From Kalaharituber pfeilii (Eukaryota; Ascomycota; Pezizomycetes; Pezizales; Pezizaceae): 64,000 bases of DNA. A model generated the notes under the pieces. That model saw only the letters and a program-made list of their open reading frames with translations, had not been told where the DNA came from and made no database searches. Both the position numbers and the translations under genes were made by a program. The stretch lies in the NCBI GenBank assembly GCA_015179045.1, contig WHUZ01000019.1, positions 310,001 through 374,000 of the forward strand, given 5' to 3'. Shown here piece after piece: positions 11,786-23,300 of the stretch. The first letter of the stretch is position 1. Each line of letters opens with the position of its first letter.

Positions 11786-12240
11786 ATTCGCTACATTTGC
11801 CGGAGAAAAAGAACCTAAAAAGGGAAATATCAAAACTTGGTTCTGTGTTTTTTTCCTGCCCTCCTGCTTCCCTCTGTCTACTCTTGAATCTTGTTTTGTT
11901 GATGTGTTTGGAAACTTTATTATATCTTTGCTTTATTCCTTTTTTTTTTTTTTTAACCAGTTTCTTCTCCTTTGGGTTCACGGAAATGGATATGTTTAAT
12001 TTTTTGTGTTAGAGAGACAAGGTTAGAAAAACGCGGAGGGAAGCACGGGACGAGGATGATGTTGTAGATGAGATGAAGGTTTTGACATGAGGCATAAAGA
12101 AATATACTTTTTTTCTGTTAGTGTCACGTGCCGCAATGAATGACGTATATCGTACTCCAGGGATTTTTTCACGTGCATAAGCTTAAAGTGAAACTTTAGT
12201 TTACATATGCTATCATACGCACCTAAATTCTTTAGAAATA
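11786..12240. other. acl1 3' flank, no gene
   Basis: This is AT-rich sequence with T-runs, most likely the acl1 3' UTR and spacer. Similarity to R copy 3 begins at about 12240. Confidence 0.5.
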
Positions 12241-12702
12241 TGATGCCGTAAAACTCTATACTACAAGAAGAAGGTTGAGTAGACCTGTCTTTTTCTGTGC
12301 AAAATATGCAGGTTCGGTTGCCCATCCGGTGCGGTCCCCTGGAATAATGTGCTACGTAGAATAGGCCTGCAAGTCAGAGTAGCTTGGCGTAGCGATGAAG
12401 TTGCAGCCCTGGAACGGTGTGACTGGGATCCTTGCCGCATCACAGATTGTGGCCTCTAGCCAGAGCAGCCGTCGCAACACGACACTGTTAGCAGTGACAC
12501 AACCCTCCCTGGTGCCCCAGCCTCAAATATATAGGCTGCAGTGATCCCAGTCATCGATCTCAAATACAGTCGGCCGCGTTGCCCCAGTATCATCCATATG
12601 TATACAAGCGGAATAGCAACAGCAGAGCCCAATGGGCGAATAAGTATGCAATACTAATGATTAGTTTTGAGAATTACACATTTTATAACTTTGCATAGAC
12701 TG

Positions 12703-12713
12703 ATATTAACTGC

Positions 12714-12747
<34 letters not shown>

Positions 12748-12833
12748 CACATAACCCCGCTTGTAGCACTTGGCCATGGCAGGGTCCCTGGGCAAGCCCT
12801 CATAGCCCGGAGACAGGCTATATTAACTGCGAG
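12703..12833 (-). mobile_element. 5'-truncated LINE-B in R copy 1, 14-bp TSD
   Basis: A T-run of about 28 and a LINE-B tail of about 75 bp are flanked by ATATTAACTGCGAG at 12703-12716 and 12820-12833. The matching site in R copy 3 (about 42250-42265) has a single uninterrupted copy, the empty target. Confidence 0.93.
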
Positions 12834-13016
12834 TGCAGAAAGAAGAATGTAGTGTATCATAGAGCGGATGGCGGAAGCAACAATCCGTTTCTATGACGAA
12901 CAATTTTTCGTGTTACATTTCAACTGCGCGGCACCAGAGAGGACTTTCATACAGCATTAGATTTTTCATTGAGGGGGGAAGGCACAGGTTAACTAGCTTA
13001 CATAGTGGTGAGGCTC

Positions 13017-13650
13017 CTATGGGGTGTGAGCTAATGGTGGACCTATAACTGGGGCATTAGACACACCATGGGCTCTCACTAAATCAAAGAGAGAATCAGC
13101 AAATTTCATAACCGTTGATGTAACATGACCGGATGGCCAACGAGATACTACTTTTTCAATCCAGAGGTTTCCCCTGTCCGGGGAGAACCATAACTTGAGC
13201 TCATCAAGGTCCTTGATTCTTCCTGGTCCCCCAACAAGTTCACCATCGTTGACAAGGTAATACCTGCCATACTCAAATTGCATTTTCCGAGATTCGTACA
13301 GGGACACACATGTTGCCATATTGATTTTGAATTTCTGCTTCAATTTGAGGAGTAGCCAACGTGTGATGCAGCTGCGCTATCCTTACTTGTTGGGGTTGTT
13401 TTTTCTTCGAGAACATCAGGTGGACGGCTTGAGAGTGCATCCAGTGCAGCTTGGCAACCTTCAATATTGATGCCTTGCGCCAGCAGCTCTTGCAGCCTGG
13501 CGCGGTACCTAGCTGCGCTGCCGGGCCCGCTGCAAAAATTTTGTCAGTAACGAAAGCATAGTTCCGAAGACTTTTGCCTATGCACTGTATGATTCCCTTC
13601 TCTCTGGCTCGCAGAACAGGATGCCTGCAATTACCACTTAAGTTTACCAT
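13017..13650 (-). pseudogene. R element ORF-A, frameshifted copy
   Basis: This is homologous to ORF-A at 42328-42711. Shared phrases are QQVRIxQLHHxLAxPQIE, then YGRYYLVxDGELVGGPG and LWFSPDRGNLWIEK. Compared with copy 3, one extra base in the codons after PQIE breaks the frame near 13335, and a further shift lies near 13400. The upstream sequence TTTTTGCAG before CGGGCCCGGCAG resembles a 3' splice site, so an earlier exon may exist. The end is longer than in copy 3, adding about 30 residues. I do not recognise the family. It diverges from ORF-B. Confidence 0.7.
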
Positions 13651-13925
13651 CCTTCCAAACGTAGCCTAAACGCCCAGACTTTTAGCGCAAAGTCACGCTG
13701 GGCCACACCAGGGTAGCTGCCGTGCCTGTCTTGCCCATCACCACCTTGCAGGTATTCTTACCCTTATGCAACTATTTTTCTCTTAGTCCTCTTCACTTCG
13801 ATTTCGCTGACGCTCCACCTCCGCTCCGTTACGCTTAACCAGCCAACCCTTTCTACTTGGTGAGTTCAAGTTTAATTTTAGTTGTCGGGGTACAAGCTGA
13901 TTAGTTGTTGAATGGTTCTTTAGAG

Positions 13926-14678
13926 ATGGGTGAAGAGCAGGCGAAGAAGAGGAAATTTCCATGGACCAAGTCGTACTCCAATATGTCGCAAAGTGATGTG
14001 GAACAAAGGATAGGTGTTACGATGCTTAATCTTGCTTCCACGATCACTGCACCAAAGGATATGTTGGTTGCAGCAGGATATAAATTTGACGAGGTCTCTG
14101 AGGCTATTAAGACGGTCAAGGACGAAGTGTACAAGCAAATCGTCCGGTACCTTGATGTTGAAGTCCATCCGCTTGATCGGGCGAATTTTATGGAATCGAA
14201 TGTTAATGACTTGGTTTTGTTAATTATCCTCCCAATCATTCAAGAGTTCAAGCGCAAAACGGGCCGCAAAACAGTCAAATTATTCAGGGAGAAGCAAATT
14301 ATCTCCACAGATTTGCAGACCGGCGGATATGAAGACTTTGTTGTTGTTGATGCTGTTTCGATAACGGAACACAAGTATGTGTTAATTGTTGAAGCAAAAA
14401 GAGAGTCGATTGGTGCAGCGATGGGGCAGTGCCTATTGGCAATGAAGGATATGTGTGATAGCAACCATGGAGGTGTTGTTTATGGGTTTGTTACCAGCGG
14501 GGATAGCTGGCGGATGTTGAGTTATGATGGTGTAACATTTGTCGTGAGTGAAGAGTTACAGGCGATGTTTGAAACAATGGGCAAGGACAAACCGAGATGG
14601 CTGAGAGATTACTCACTGCTGGTGGATTGTGTGTATGCGGCATTGAGTAACGGAGGGAGTGATTTTCGAATGATGTAG
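13926..14678 (+). CDS. R element ORF-B, PD-(D/E)XK nuclease-like protein
   Basis: The single-exon frame encodes 250 aa. I chose the ATG at 13926 because MGEEQ is conserved in copy 2 and upstream triplets are not. After a Lys-rich start and a helical N-terminal half, the C-terminal half shows the core of a PD-(D/E)XK fold: an acidic residue in GYEDFVVVD (D137), the strand IVEAK (E156, K158) and a following helix with Gln (Q168, GQCLLAM), then GVVYGFVTSGDSW. This pattern occurs in restriction-type nucleases and in nuclease modules of some eukaryotic effector and transposon-associated proteins. The assignment rests on motif spacing only. Copy 2 keeps the N-terminal third and has lost the nuclease core. 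It may be a mobile-element enzyme or a host gene carried in a repeat. Confidence 0.7.
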   Translation: MGEEQAKKRKFPWTKSYSNMSQSDVEQRIGVTMLNLASTITAPKDMLVAAGYKFDEVSEAIKTVKDEVYKQIVRYLDVEVHPLDRANFMESNVNDLVLLIILPIIQEFKRKTGRKTVKLFREKQIISTDLQTGGYEDFVVVDAVSITEHKYVLIVEAKRESIGAAMGQCLLAMKDMCDSNHGGVVYGFVTSGDSWRMLSYDGVTFVVSEELQAMFETMGKDKPRWLRDYSLLVDCVYAALSNGGSDFRMM

Positions 14679-15932
14679 TTGCCGGATAGGAGAAATTACC
14701 CGTTGGTATTATGATGTAGGATAGAGGGTTGATTTTGGTTTTTCATGTTTATACGGGTGTTTTTTTTTTTTTTTTTTTTTTTTTTGTTTGTTTGTTTGTT
14801 TAAATTTACTTTTTAATGTTTGACCTATTAACTTGTTTAGGTAGATCCCTTCGGGTAATATTTTTCATGGGAAGGTTTCTTGATTTTATTCGGGTATGAG
14901 TTCGTGATATTTGACTAATTTGATTTTTCTAATCTAATTTAATATTAAGGTTTGATGGGGGTTGTCGGGGGGGCGTTGCCCCCATGACGTATATGAGGGT
15001 ATGATACTCGAATTTACAGTCTATGTACCCTTGCAATACCAGACGCCCTAACAATTCCGGACCGGACAGAGACCTCGAGACAAGTTAGCTGAAAAGAAGT
15101 CTACTTGGAAAGATAAAAACGAACCATGGAGGGTGAAGCGGGGATCCATAGGCCGTCAGTTCGACATTACCCTGTCTGGTTGGCTATTTTCTATTTTGCT
15201 AGAGGATAACGTCAGCATGAGCTTAGCCATTACACTGAGGATTGCGGGGGGAGGGGGGAGGGGTCCTAGTACGTAATTTATTTCCGTCGAATTCAGAGAT
15301 TGACTGCAATAAAGGTTAGGCAGTGAACGTGGCAAGGTTAGTGTCAGATTGCTATGGGCTGAATCATGCTGAGATGAAAGTTTCTTTTTTTCAGCAAACA
15401 AGAGAAGCGTGGGAGCTCTAGGTAGCTTCTGAACTAGTTTCGTAACCAGGTTCTATGATAACAGTACACGAATAGAGCATACCAAGCCGCCAAGGCGCCA
15501 AGAGCATTGTAGTAGTAACCAATGACGTTACGAAGCTACGCGATTGTATCATACAGTTGAGGAAACGGGATTCTACATTTGCTACATGTAGATTTAACCC
15601 TCAAGCAACCAGTTACTTAGCTGCATTGCTTTGACTAATACTAGTTGCATATCATAACTAATTCAAAAAATTCATCAAAACAGGGTTTATTTCAATGTGA
15701 CTAAAGTATTCACTTAGTAGATACAGTTGGTATAGGTTTTTTGAGTGTCAGAAAAAATCACTACTGAGGGATTGCACTAATATAGACATAGATCAAATAC
15801 ACACCTTGAATGGATTGTTAAGTGTTTTGTCAGCGATTTGAGTTAGGTTTTAAAATCTATAGTTTCCTATGTTAATGAGATATTTGGCAAGTTGACGGAC
15901 TAGAACTAAATGTTTGGCAAGTATTGGTATTA

Positions 15933-16242
15933 GTGAGCGGCACGAGCCGAGCCAGCTCGAGCTCAAACGAGCCAAGATCATGCTAGTGTTTTTCTTGCCA
16001 GCTCGCTAAAATGCTTAGCCAGTGCAAGGTTTCATAAACTGTAAATACCTAATATAGTCATAATTAGAGACTTCGAGCTCACTCTGACCTACCAACAACT
16101 TCGAAATGCTCAATTTAGCTGATAGTAGTGAGAAAGATGAAAATTTAGCTTAGTTTAGTTTAGTTTGTCAATATTATATATATAATCAATCTAGGCTCGA
16201 GCTCACCCTCCAGCTCGGCTCGAGCTAGCTCGTGCCGCTCAC
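15933..16242. mobile_element. 310-bp MITE, TA target, GTGAGCGGCACGAGC inverted repeats
   Basis: The ends are perfect inverted repeats of GTGAGCGGCACGAGC, with GAGCTC-rich subterminal sequence. A TA dinucleotide flanks each side (15931-15932, 16243-16244), as for Tc1/mariner-type insertions. It has no coding capacity. A second, 253-bp copy lies at 56346-56598. Confidence 0.85.
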
Positions 16243-16244
16243 TA

Positions 16245-16891
16245 CGCGGCCATGGCAGGGCTATCTAGTGATGGTGACAATAATACGACATTTCTTACTG
16301 CTTAGCCGCAGCCGACCAAGATGTCGACATCGCCGCTGAACTACTTGAACCAGTACAAGGACCCCTGGAAGCAACCCAGTCGTTCTCCATATCATGCAAA
16401 GATAGTAGTATTAGGAGATGAGGTGATGTATCTTGTACAAAAAGGGTGAGGGGTAGACTAGAGTCTAGGCACGAGAACAGGTAGGTGACGGAATAAGTAA
16501 GGAAAAGCAAGGGCAAGCTTGGCGTGCGAGGCACGTAGACATATGGGGATAAGAGGATCAGGGTCAACGTATCGAATTGACATAGATACAGTAAGATTTA
16601 TGAACCAGTTATAGCACTCTTTGTTCCACAGTTCCATACCAATGTTTTTTTACCATTCTTTCGTTCCTTGGTCGGTCCGCGGGCTTGGTTAATCATATAG
16701 ATCAGGTGCAGTAAATATAGTAGATACAGCTATTCAACTACTAGTAGGGACGTAGATTATAAAGCGGGGTCTGACTCGACCGCCATGGAGGAAAGTGCAA
16801 GTGAATTTGTTCAATTGGAATGGCTGTCCATGGAAGATAACTACAGTACATCGTCTGAGCGTGACCAGCTGCGATCTCGTGCTGTAAGGTC

Positions 16892-16930
<39 letters not shown>

Positions 16931-17734
16931 CATTACTCGCGCGCCGCCCTGTGGGTTATGGCAAGGGTGTAAGGTCACTCAGCTGGGAGGTCGCGGGAGG
17001 ACAGAAGACGGGGGAGTGGGCGTAATATCGATAGTGGGCGTCAGGCAGTGGGATACTTGTTTCGTGTGGGTAAATAGCGGCTTGTCTGTTGTAAAAACAG
17101 AGGAGATACTGTATCACAGGATACAACAATGCTGAATTGCTTCTTGAAAATATTCTATCTGATGCAGTACGAGGCTTCCAGAGCAATGCATCTACATGAA
17201 ATACAAAACAGGAAGTTGCCTACAAAAAGGAATAGTGAACGGCGGTAGCTTAGTCCGCCAAGAGTACACGGCCCGCTCGGACTCAATGATGGCCTCCGAT
17301 TGTGCAAGTCAACTCCGATAAGACCGACCCGTCATGTTTGACCAGATATCTCTGCAGATCTCTCGAATCACCAACATGCCAGGGGTCAGTCTGTTGACTT
17401 TACCTAGATATGGTTTTTCTAACACGATTCGAAAGAGACAGAACGAGCGAGAAATTACTGAACAGAAGTGGCACAAATTGGATGCACAGGTTCCGATTCC
17501 TTTGTTGAACGAACTCGTTGACCGGGTGTGGTAGATGGGGGAATTGATTCAACAGTGTCCGATATGTAATCCTTATATGCGCACTATTCTACACAGTTCA
17601 CCACATATGTGCTCACGAATACCATATGCTACGCTGCACCTTCAGTCGCGCTGCTCCACTACCACGTACTTGTTTCTTGTGTCTTGAAACACATAAGGTG
17701 CAGGAGATAACCTGAATCCTGAATGGTGGCCATA
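16245..17734. other. No recognised gene; LINE-A tail inside
   Basis: Apart from the LINE-A tail at 16883-16976 I see no supported feature. Short ORFs (16785-17135, 17334-17534) lack motifs, and one runs through the poly-T tract. Confidence 0.45.
16883..16976 (-). mobile_element. LINE-A tail microinsertion with 9-bp TSD
   Basis: A poly-T run and the reverse LINE-A tail (GCGCCGCCCTGTGGGTTATGG) are bracketed by TGTAAGGTC at 16883-16891 and 16968-16976. Confidence 0.8.
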
Positions 17735-17814
17735 CAGTCACCTGGCAAAAGAAAGTGGACACCTAAAGCCCAAAAACTATGCAAAAGTGTACGTTTTCTT
17801 TTGCCATGTGGCTG
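17735..17814. mobile_element. 80-bp mini-MITE with 28-bp inverted repeats, TA target
   Basis: The left end CAGTCACCTGGCAAAAGAAA and the reverse complement of the right end CAGCCACATGGCAAAAGAAA match at about 23 of 28 positions over the full arm. TA flanks both sides (17733-17734 and 17815-17816). The structure fits a Tc1/mariner-derived MITE that is almost entirely inverted repeat. Confidence 0.7.
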
Positions 17815-18023
17815 TATATTCAGCTGTCGCCACATGTTGTCATCATGTTCAGCTGTTGCCATTTTCTTGTTGTGGAGGTGCAGCCTCAATGATTAGCTCA
17901 ACTACTTACTAGATCAAACTTATGACTGCGATGTGACAATTGACAACAGGTATTCTGACTTAAAATTTTTAATATACCTCTGGATATATACCATCTTGTT
18001 ATTCTGTTACTAGCCAGGATAAA

Positions 18024-18066
18024 ATATGTATTCGGACAGGGGTATGCGCTATGTCCGAATACATAT
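18024..18066. repeat. Perfect 15-bp inverted repeat hairpin
   Basis: ATATGTATTCGGACA (18024-18038) and its exact reverse complement (18052-18066) are separated by 13 bases. It lies about 290 bp downstream of the stop codon of the secreted-protein gene, on the far side from its start. Confidence 0.85.
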
Positions 18067-18355
18067 CTTACTAGCTAGTACATTCAGTGTCAATAATCAA
18101 TCTCTCTACTGCTGCTCTACTGTCATATCATTTTCTACGTTGATGTGGCATTGAAATGTAGGTTCCGAACCAAAGAGATTGCAATCAGGACACTGTTCAT
18201 GTGATGGTAGGATAATGTTTGATACAGGAATTAGTGATTATTATTATAATACAATATCTTTATCTTTCCAGCTTAGAAATGCCCAACATTATACCAAAAG
18301 CTAACAAGGTCCTCCCATCATTAGGATAGTACAGGCTACATATGAAGTATTAATC

Positions 18356-18839
18356 TCAACCCTCGACAAGCGCACGCTTGTTGTCACTGAACATCGCCCT
18401 CAAGAGGCTGTCTTCACTGAACAGCTTCTGAATCTACTTGGAATGCATGACACATTGAACAGAAACGACTAGTGGTCAAGTCCCTACAAGAGCAGCTTAA
18501 TCAGTATTGTCTCGGCGGCAGTGCAAAACGAGTGAGAATATAAATTAAATAGGGAACATACAGCAAGAAGATCAGCCTCAACGACCTGATTAGTGTGAGT
18601 GACAAGATCAGAGTAGATGTTGCCAGCCTTAGCGTTAACGTTAGTGTCACTTTCAGGCTATAAACGACAACCAAAGGTCAGTAGATGCATATGCAGACAA
18701 CTAGTGTTTCATCACGAGGATTTGTATATGATAAAGAGCATACCAGTAGTGGGGACGCGTTAGCAACAGGGACCGGAGCAGAGGCAACCATGCCTGCGCA
18801 GAGCAAGAGAGTAGTAGAGAAAACTGTGAAGAAGTGCAT
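18356..18839 (-). CDS. Small secreted protein, 89 aa, three exons
   Basis: Three exons, 18839-18744, 18657-18562 and 18433-18356, of 32, 32 and 25 codons are all joined in phase 0 by GTATGC/TAG and GTATGT/TAG introns. The N terminus MHFFTVFSTTLLLCAGMVAS is a classic signal peptide, with likely cleavage after the Ala-Ser-Ala. The mature chain of about 68 residues is acidic to neutral, has no cysteine and ends KRALVEG. I recognise no family. Small secreted proteins of this kind are common in plant-associated fungi, and a role at the cell surface or in a host interaction is only inference. Frame closure across three exons plus the signal peptide makes it a credible gene. Confidence 0.78.
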
Positions 18840-19406
18840 GATAACACTAGAATGGTCGCCTTGAAGTTTTATTATGCGAAAGGCGGTGTGTTTTGGTAAG
18901 GAAAGGCTGTGAGAACGTTCGAACAATGAGGAGTTGAGGATGGCGGGGGGACCAGTACTTATTTATTATTCACATATACACGCTACTAGGAACTACATCC
19001 AATGGAAAACTCACATTATCATATGTACGTAGCTTCAGGGGGTACAGACCTTCGTAGCTGCTGTTGACTACTCTAATTCGTTTGACTCATGTATGGTGTT
19101 GTTAGTGTTGTTGAATGCACTCCGAGGATCAGTGGTAAAGATTACTCGTGCATGTGGTTCCGCTTCATGCATGCTAATTCATGGCTGTACGCACACCTGC
19201 ATGCCGTGATACGAGCACCGACCACAAAAAAAACAAATAAAACAAAGATTTTCTGATGTCTAGCCTGAAGGAGCATGATCGTCAGGGGCTCTTAGGTACA
19301 GCACCTGGTTTATCACTTGGTGCTACGAGACCTGCATCTGAGGGGATCCACGTTGAGTACTCGTACCCTTCAAAGAGTTTTACCAGAAAATCAATAAAAG
19401 AAGAAG

Positions 19407-19445
<39 letters not shown>

Positions 19446-20382
19446 TCAGTACTATCAATTGCAACTAATTCTATCCCTTCTTAACTACCATTTCAAATGT
19501 ATAAACTATATATATCTCACTGTTACCTTCTAACTTCTTTCTCCATTACATGTGTTTGATTCTTCAACTGAGAGAATTTATATATTTGTATTATTGTCTA
19601 ATCTGGAATAAGATTCACTCACAACATTTCAATCTGGTATCGCCAAGTAGGTTTATCATCACACTTAAGACACTTACTTGCCAAATTAAAAACATTGATG
19701 GCATTGAAACATGAGTCTGTGCATTTTTGCTGGCATTGAAAATTTTCTCGAAAAATAATAGACGGCACGAATGAAAGTCAGAGAACGGAAATTTTTCCGA
19801 ATACTAGAGTAGTATAAAAAGGGTGTGTTGTCGCAAAGGGGTCCTTCTCCGATACATGCCGAACATTTCGCTTCTCTGAAGAGGGCCTTGGCATCAGCTA
19901 AAACTGACCATTACAACCTATCGTAGAATACAGTACCTGGTTACAACACTACCAGAATACTTAACATACTTGTCACAACATTCGGTTATGACATGCACTT
20001 TAATTCGGTATGCGTAGTATTGAATAAAACTACGTACACGCATACAAAAAAAAAATTCTGAATACTCCTTTTATCTGTGTTTGGGCGGTGAAAGCTTCCT
20101 AGTAGGATGATCTGGCACATGGTATACATACATTGGCAAGTGCAGATGGTTACTAAGAACAAGTAGAGTACCCATGCATGACATTCCCAATGATCGTGTT
20201 ACAAGGTGAGGCTGTGAACGAGAACAGCCGCAAAGTTAGCCCCGCTTTCTGCTCCATCTTGTATCTCTGATCGCATGCAGCTGAACAACTGTAGGAAAAT
20301 TATCTGTCATCAAACATCCCCCTATATATCCATATAATTCAATATTCATTACCGTATTATACCAACTCCTGCTTGCATCAAA
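18840..20382. other. Intergenic; A-rich tract 19409-19440
   Basis: This region lies between the secreted-protein gene and NLR-1. A 30-plus A-run at 19409-19440 follows AATCAATAAAAGAAGAAG and may be the 3' end of an unassigned retroelement; no tail motif or TSD was found. No other feature is visible. Confidence 0.4.
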
Positions 20383-23300
20383 ATGGACCCGCTTTCCATA
20401 ACCGCTGCAGTTACTGGTTTTGTGTCATTGACGATCGAAGTTACTAAACTGTTGAAAGAGTACACTAGCGCTGTTAAGGGAGCCTCCGAGGAGGCTCACA
20501 GCCTTCTCAGAGAGATAACCGTGTTAGGAGATGTGCTGAAGCAACTGGAGGAATTTTTGCGAAACAAGGAACTTGATGGAAAAATTCAAAGAGACTCCGC
20601 ACTCTCAGTAGTCATCAGCCAATGCCAGGACATGGTCAAGAGAGTTCATTCTTCCTTGTCAAAGTTGAGATCGCCATCGGCAGGATTCCGCGAGCATTTG
20701 AAATGGCCATTTAAGAAGGAAGAATGTACGGAAATTGCGGAATCTCTTCACCGCTACATGCTGACAATAGAGTGTTCGCTGAATGTCAGCAACTGGTAAT
20801 ATATTTCATCCCAGTTAAATCTGTGTATTTCAATCTAACTTGATGTAGGGAACTCGTATCCAAAACCTACGACGACTTGACCCAACTCAAGAATGATATA
20901 GCCACGGGTAGCGATGTAAAGCACATACGTGCGGACCTTTCCGAACTACATGGAGTGGTGAACCAATTGCTGGCTGCTATTTCTATCAAGGACGAATTAG
21001 CAGTTAGTCTTGAAGGTGGATTGAAAAATCCCGATGGACAACTTTCACCGGCAACCTTGCCATGGCAACGTGAATATGGTGTGTGCATGTATATATAACT
21101 GGCTGTTTTATTGCATCACTAACTAGAGCAAAGCTATCAATCGCGACAAATATCTCAAAAATTTGTCACCACTACAGCCCTCTCAAAGGCATAGCGACAT
21201 GAAATCCATTCGGCTGGACAACACCGGGCTCTGGATATTCGAGACTGATGCATTTCGGACTTGGTACACCAGTCAAAACAATGATCCAAATTCACGAATA
21301 CTCTGCTGCTTTGGGATGCCAGGCGCTGGCAAAAGTGTCATTATGTAAGTTCAAATTTACATTGAACTCAAGAACTAGTTTACAATTTATATAATGAATA
21401 TTATACTAATACTAGTGGCTTTTTTGCCAGGTCTGCTATGGTTGACTATCTGTTGGCTCAGACTGTCCAATACCCCAGCAAAGGCATCGCCTTTTTATAC
21501 TGCGACTATAGAGAAGAAAAGGATCAAGTAATCCTCAATATTATCGGAAGTTTCATCAAGCAACTTCTTAGGGGTCTGGCTCCCGACAGCGCATCCAAGG
21601 CTATATTTGATAGTTTAAAGGAAGCTACCAAGGATGAAGTTCACCTGGACTTGCAGCAAGCCAAAGATATGATGAAGCTTCTGCTGAAAGTGCTCGAACC
21701 ATGTTTTCTTTGTATTGATGCCCTAGATGAACTCGAGGAACGAACTCGCATGTCACTTCTCCATATCATCAAAGAAATATTACATTCACCTGACCATTCG
21801 GGTTCTCAGCTTCGCTTATTCCTTACTGCACGACCGAATGTCAAGGAGCAGATTACTCAAGCGCTCAAAGCCTCACCTGTTGTACTAGATATTACAGCAA
21901 ATGAGAATGATATTCGCGCATATGTTACTCATCAATTTGAAAGCGACCCCCGACCTCAAGCAATGGACAGCCAGCTGAGGCAGAAGATTATAGACACAAT
22001 ACCTCAAAAGTCAGCTGGAATGTATGTCTCTTTCAATCTTTCAATTTGATAATGGCAAATACTAATGAAAACAGGTTCCTCTTAGCATCCTTTCACATCA
22101 ACACGGTCATGCAACAAATGACAATATGGGAAAGACATAAAGCCCTTGATACATTACCCAAAAATCCCTCTGGAGTATATGGCGATATCATCGCTAGAAT
22201 TCAGCGCTCCTCGAATCCTGCTCTGGCTGAGTTCGGAATGAAGGTGTTGAGGTGGACCTTTTTTGCTCGGACACCAATGACGGTGGATGCTCTAGGGCAT
22301 GCGCTGGCAGTGGATGGGAAAAATACAACACTTGAGACACTCGAAAAGAATGCACCCTCTGCAACAACAATTATCGAGTCTTGCTACGGCCTGGTCGTTC
22401 TTGAAACTGAGACAACTACACTGCGTCTTGTCCATTTCTCCTTGCAGGAATATCTGATGGAAAATCACAGTACGCATTTTCCGGATAGCCAGAATTGTCT
22501 CGCCCTGACTTGCTTAAGATACCTAAGCCTGGATCCACTGCGCGCTCATCTCAAGTCAGCCGATGAAATGGATCATCTTGAGGCCAAGTTCAAATTCCTA
22601 CCATATGCGGCCTTGCAATGGGGCCACCATGCCCGTGAAGCAGAGCATGGGACCAATGCCGCTGTTGAAGTTCTTGCCCTTGAATTGTCCCGCCTACACA
22701 CCTCGTCCTGTGCAGTTCAATATCTAGCGAAGTGCCAAGCCGAGAAGTACCAATCCTACTCCATATTCGAGATAATCTTGACACAGTTCCCAATTCCGTT
22801 TTCTGGCCTTCATGTGGCTGCACAGTTTGGGATAATGACCCTCATGACCTCGCTTCTTCAAAGCAGCCAAGATGTAAATGATAATGGTCATCCTGACTTG
22901 CAATCACCACTAGCTGTCGCATGCGAGTATGGGTACAAAGATGTTGTTAGCCTGCTCCTGCAGCAACCTGATATCGATGTGAACTCTAAGGACCGCTGGG
23001 ACCGCACGCCATTGATAACTGCGATACAAAATGGTCATGAAGCAGTCGTATCACTAATCCTCAGTTGGAGGGCGCCGAAACGAAACTACCTCAACCTTTC
23101 CCGTAATTATAAGCGAGGATATAAAGCTATACTCAATCACCGGTCCAAAAATCCACAGAAGCCCTGGCTGAAACCCATGACGCCTATATCATGGGGAGTG
23201 TATGGTGGCCATGCGGCTATCGTGAAGTTACTGCTTGAGCAAGACAAAGTGGATATAGACTCGAAGGACAAGTATGGTCGAACGCCACTGTCACAGGCAG

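Larger units (their letters stand above)
12240..15930 (+). repeat. R element, copy 1 (about 3.7 kb, most complete)
   Basis: This block recurs as copy 2 (about 31130-32427, continuing at 39171-39765) and copy 3 (about 41778-43320). It is ordered as a left non-coding part, ORF-A on minus, a roughly 250-bp divergent promoter, ORF-B on plus, and a long 3' part containing TTGTCGGGGGG/GTTGCCCCC-type and CGGACCGGACAGAGACCTCG motifs. Shared order across copies shows it was duplicated or mobilised as one unit. I see no clear terminal repeats at its ends. The right end is cut by a MITE at 15933. Confidence 0.75.

Noticed and set aside
19256..19468. 70-codon ORF ending in a poly-Lys run before 19440
   Set aside because: The Lys run is a genomic A-tract; the rest has no motif, and the A-tract may be a retroelement tail.
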